From Gordionus sp. m RMFG-2023 (Eukaryota > Nematomorpha > Gordioida > Chordodea > Parachordodidae), in NCBI RefSeq assembly GCF_954871325.1, contig NC_088775.1:73323561-73387560 (forward strand): a DNA stretch of 64,000 nucleotides. Direction: 5' to 3'. The position numbers were made by a program, and so were the translations under genes. Below are positions 56,401 through 59,400 of the stretch, piece by piece. Each line of letters starts with the position of its first letter. Positions within the stretch are counted from its first letter, which is position 1. Under the pieces are notes generated by a model, which was given only the letters and a program-made list of their open reading frames with translations, made no database searches and was not told the DNA's origin.

Positions 56401-59400
56401 TCTATTTGAGATTTAATAGGTCTATAAATCCATCTGAAGAATCTTTTTTTGTAGCTAAAATTATTTACTTTTTATAAAAGTTTATTAAAAATTAGATAAA
56501 TAATTAATTTTATCTATTTATTTAATAGCATTTGATACTAAATCACAACTATTTCTGAATTTGGTTATTATAATTATATTATATTTTCTCATAAATGTAT
56601 AAAGCAAAAGTTGTATCTAAATCAAAGATGGGTAAAATCTGAGATAGCTTGGAGCAATCCATTCTTAAACCCGGTTGATGTTAAAAAATATTTTTTAACT
56701 CAACGCTGTTGCCGGCTTTATTGGCCCATCCCTATATTTTAAAATTTATTAATTTAAAATAATTTTGCTGTTACAAAGAAATTTAAAAATACAAAAGGTT
56801 TGTATGTTTTAATCATCCATCAGATAATTTTAAAACTAGTTAATTGATATAATAAATTCAATTCCAGTCTGTTTAAAAAAATCTCTACTGAAGTTTATTT
56901 TTATATTTAAGACCGTACATTAGATAATAATCCTGTTATTTAATCTAGACTTGAATTTACAAAATCATTCAAATTAGGCTTTTCTAACGATCTGCAGTTA
57001 TCTGTGCTAAATACAAAAATTTTAAAAACAAAATAAAAGCTCCATTATAAAAGATAAAAAGTGCTGATAAAATGATAACCATTGCATATTATAAAAATTT
57101 GGAACACAGATCATAATTTTGCTTCAGTACTGAATATTTTAATAAATAGTGGTTCTGGTTGTTCTATTCATACTTTAAATTTTGAATTTAAAGTTATCAA
57201 AAAAAATTAAAAATATTTGAACAGTAGACAAATCCTTTAAAAAGAAGCACACAAAAATTAAACAATATAATTTGCACATATTAGAACCGCTTAGGAATTA
57301 TTCATATCACAACTCCTTATATTCAACCATTTAACTATAACAATTTATTTTATCAACAATTCAAAAGGAATTTAGGATTAAGCATTCTCTGGATTTACTG
57401 CATAATAAAACTTAAAGTTTTGGCATCTTTTCTATATACACGTGTTAAAAAAAATTATTTAATTTAAAATGGAATAGACCAATTTTATCTTATTGAGAAT
57501 TATTAAACAATTTATTCCATTGACGAGAATTTTTATTTAAAAAAGATACAATAAACTTTGAATTTTGTTTGCATTTCCTACAATATTTAACTCTGAAAAT
57601 ATTTTAATTATATCTGCAGAAATAGTTCTTAGCTAGACATATTCAAGATTTAAAAAGACAGATTTTCAGATGCTTTTTTGCTATGCATTCTTTTAGATAG
57701 TTTCAGCCCTCTCTTTTCTCAGAAGTTTCTAGCAGTATTTAAAAACTATTATTTTTTTTTTGGAAAAGGGAGTGAGAGGATATGTTGGGAAAATTTTCTA
57801 TTAGCTTAAATATTATTTACTAATACTGACAAATTTGTTAAGTAGGAAATTTCTGCTCCTTTGGCTAACCAATTATATCCTTTTGGTGCTCTAGGGATTT
57901 TTTAGAATACAAAAAATTATGTTAAATAATCTTTGCAAAGTTTATAATTTTTACCATATTATATACTAACAATCTTAATTTTTACTTATACATTAATAGA
58001 TAATACACTTAAACCAGAATCATCGGGAGAATCAACTGTTTCCGGAACTGGTTTGATTTTTATATTTATTATGATATATTAAAAGAAAATTTATGCTAAT
58101 GTTGTTAAACGGCTCGATTTGAGCCTATTTTTATATATGGCTAACTCAATATTTTACCAGAATAATTATTAGGGCAAGCCTGACGATTTTGTTCATAGAT
58201 AGCGCCAAAGTTTGGACAACTCCTCAAAATAATTTTTCTGTATAAATAACCAGTTAGGCGTTTTTAAAAATGGGCTCAAATCGAATCATTTAACAAAACT
58301 ATAAAAGGCATATAAATTTAATAAACATTTCATGAACTTTAATTAAATATATATATAAATTTTATTCAATTTAAATATAAAAAGTATATCACGCAGCGTG
58401 TTGCGTAATCGGCTAAAAACTACGCCTAAGCCTAATAATCGGCTAAGCCTAATAATCGGCTAAGCCTAATAATCGGCTAAGCCTAAAAATCGGCTTAGCC
58501 TAAAAATGAACTAAGCCTAAAAATTGGCTAAAATAAATTAGTCAAAAATTCTGCATCGATGCCTAGCATTAATTATTATTTATTTATTTTAGTAAAACAA
58601 TTTATTTTATTTATATTTAATGTAAATATTTTATTATTATCAACAAAAAACATAATATGATTTAATATTTTTTATTTATATTGTTTTATTTTGAAATGAA
58701 AATAAATTTATTTATTTGATGTTTTTTTTAATAAAAAAAAATAATATGCTGCTATTGTAAAAATGTAATATTCTTTTTAATATAATTTATTAGTGATTTT
58801 CACAATCTTCTTTGTAAATACATCTTTTATTGAGGAATTATATTGTAAATTTTATTAGATAAAAAAACAATCTTTTAGGTGAAATCTTATATAATTTTTT
58901 TTGCTCAATTTTGTAAAATTATCTTGTTTTTTTTATTAAATGAGGTGTTTTTTTTAAAATAATTTTTTAAAAATATTTATATTAAACTTTTTTGATGTTA
59001 TTTTATATGATCTTTTTAAGGATAATATTTTAATGTGACAATTGTCATAATCGTTATTTTTAAAATTTTTTGACGAAAATAGATTAAAATAAGTATTGAT
59101 AACATGTTTAAATAAAAATTTAGTGAAGATGTACCATAGAAAAGTGACAATTGTCATAATCGTTATTTTTAAAGTTTTTTGAATTTTTTGACGAAAATAT
59201 GTTAAAATAAGTATTGATAACATGTTTAAATAAAATTTAGTGAAGATGTGCCGTAGAAAAATGACAATTGTCATAATCATTATTTTTAAAGTTTTTTGAA
59301 TTTTATTGACAAGAATATGTTAAAATAAGTATTGATAACATGTTTAAATAAAAATTTTAAGCGACAATTATCATAATCGTTATTTTTAAGTTTTTTGAAG

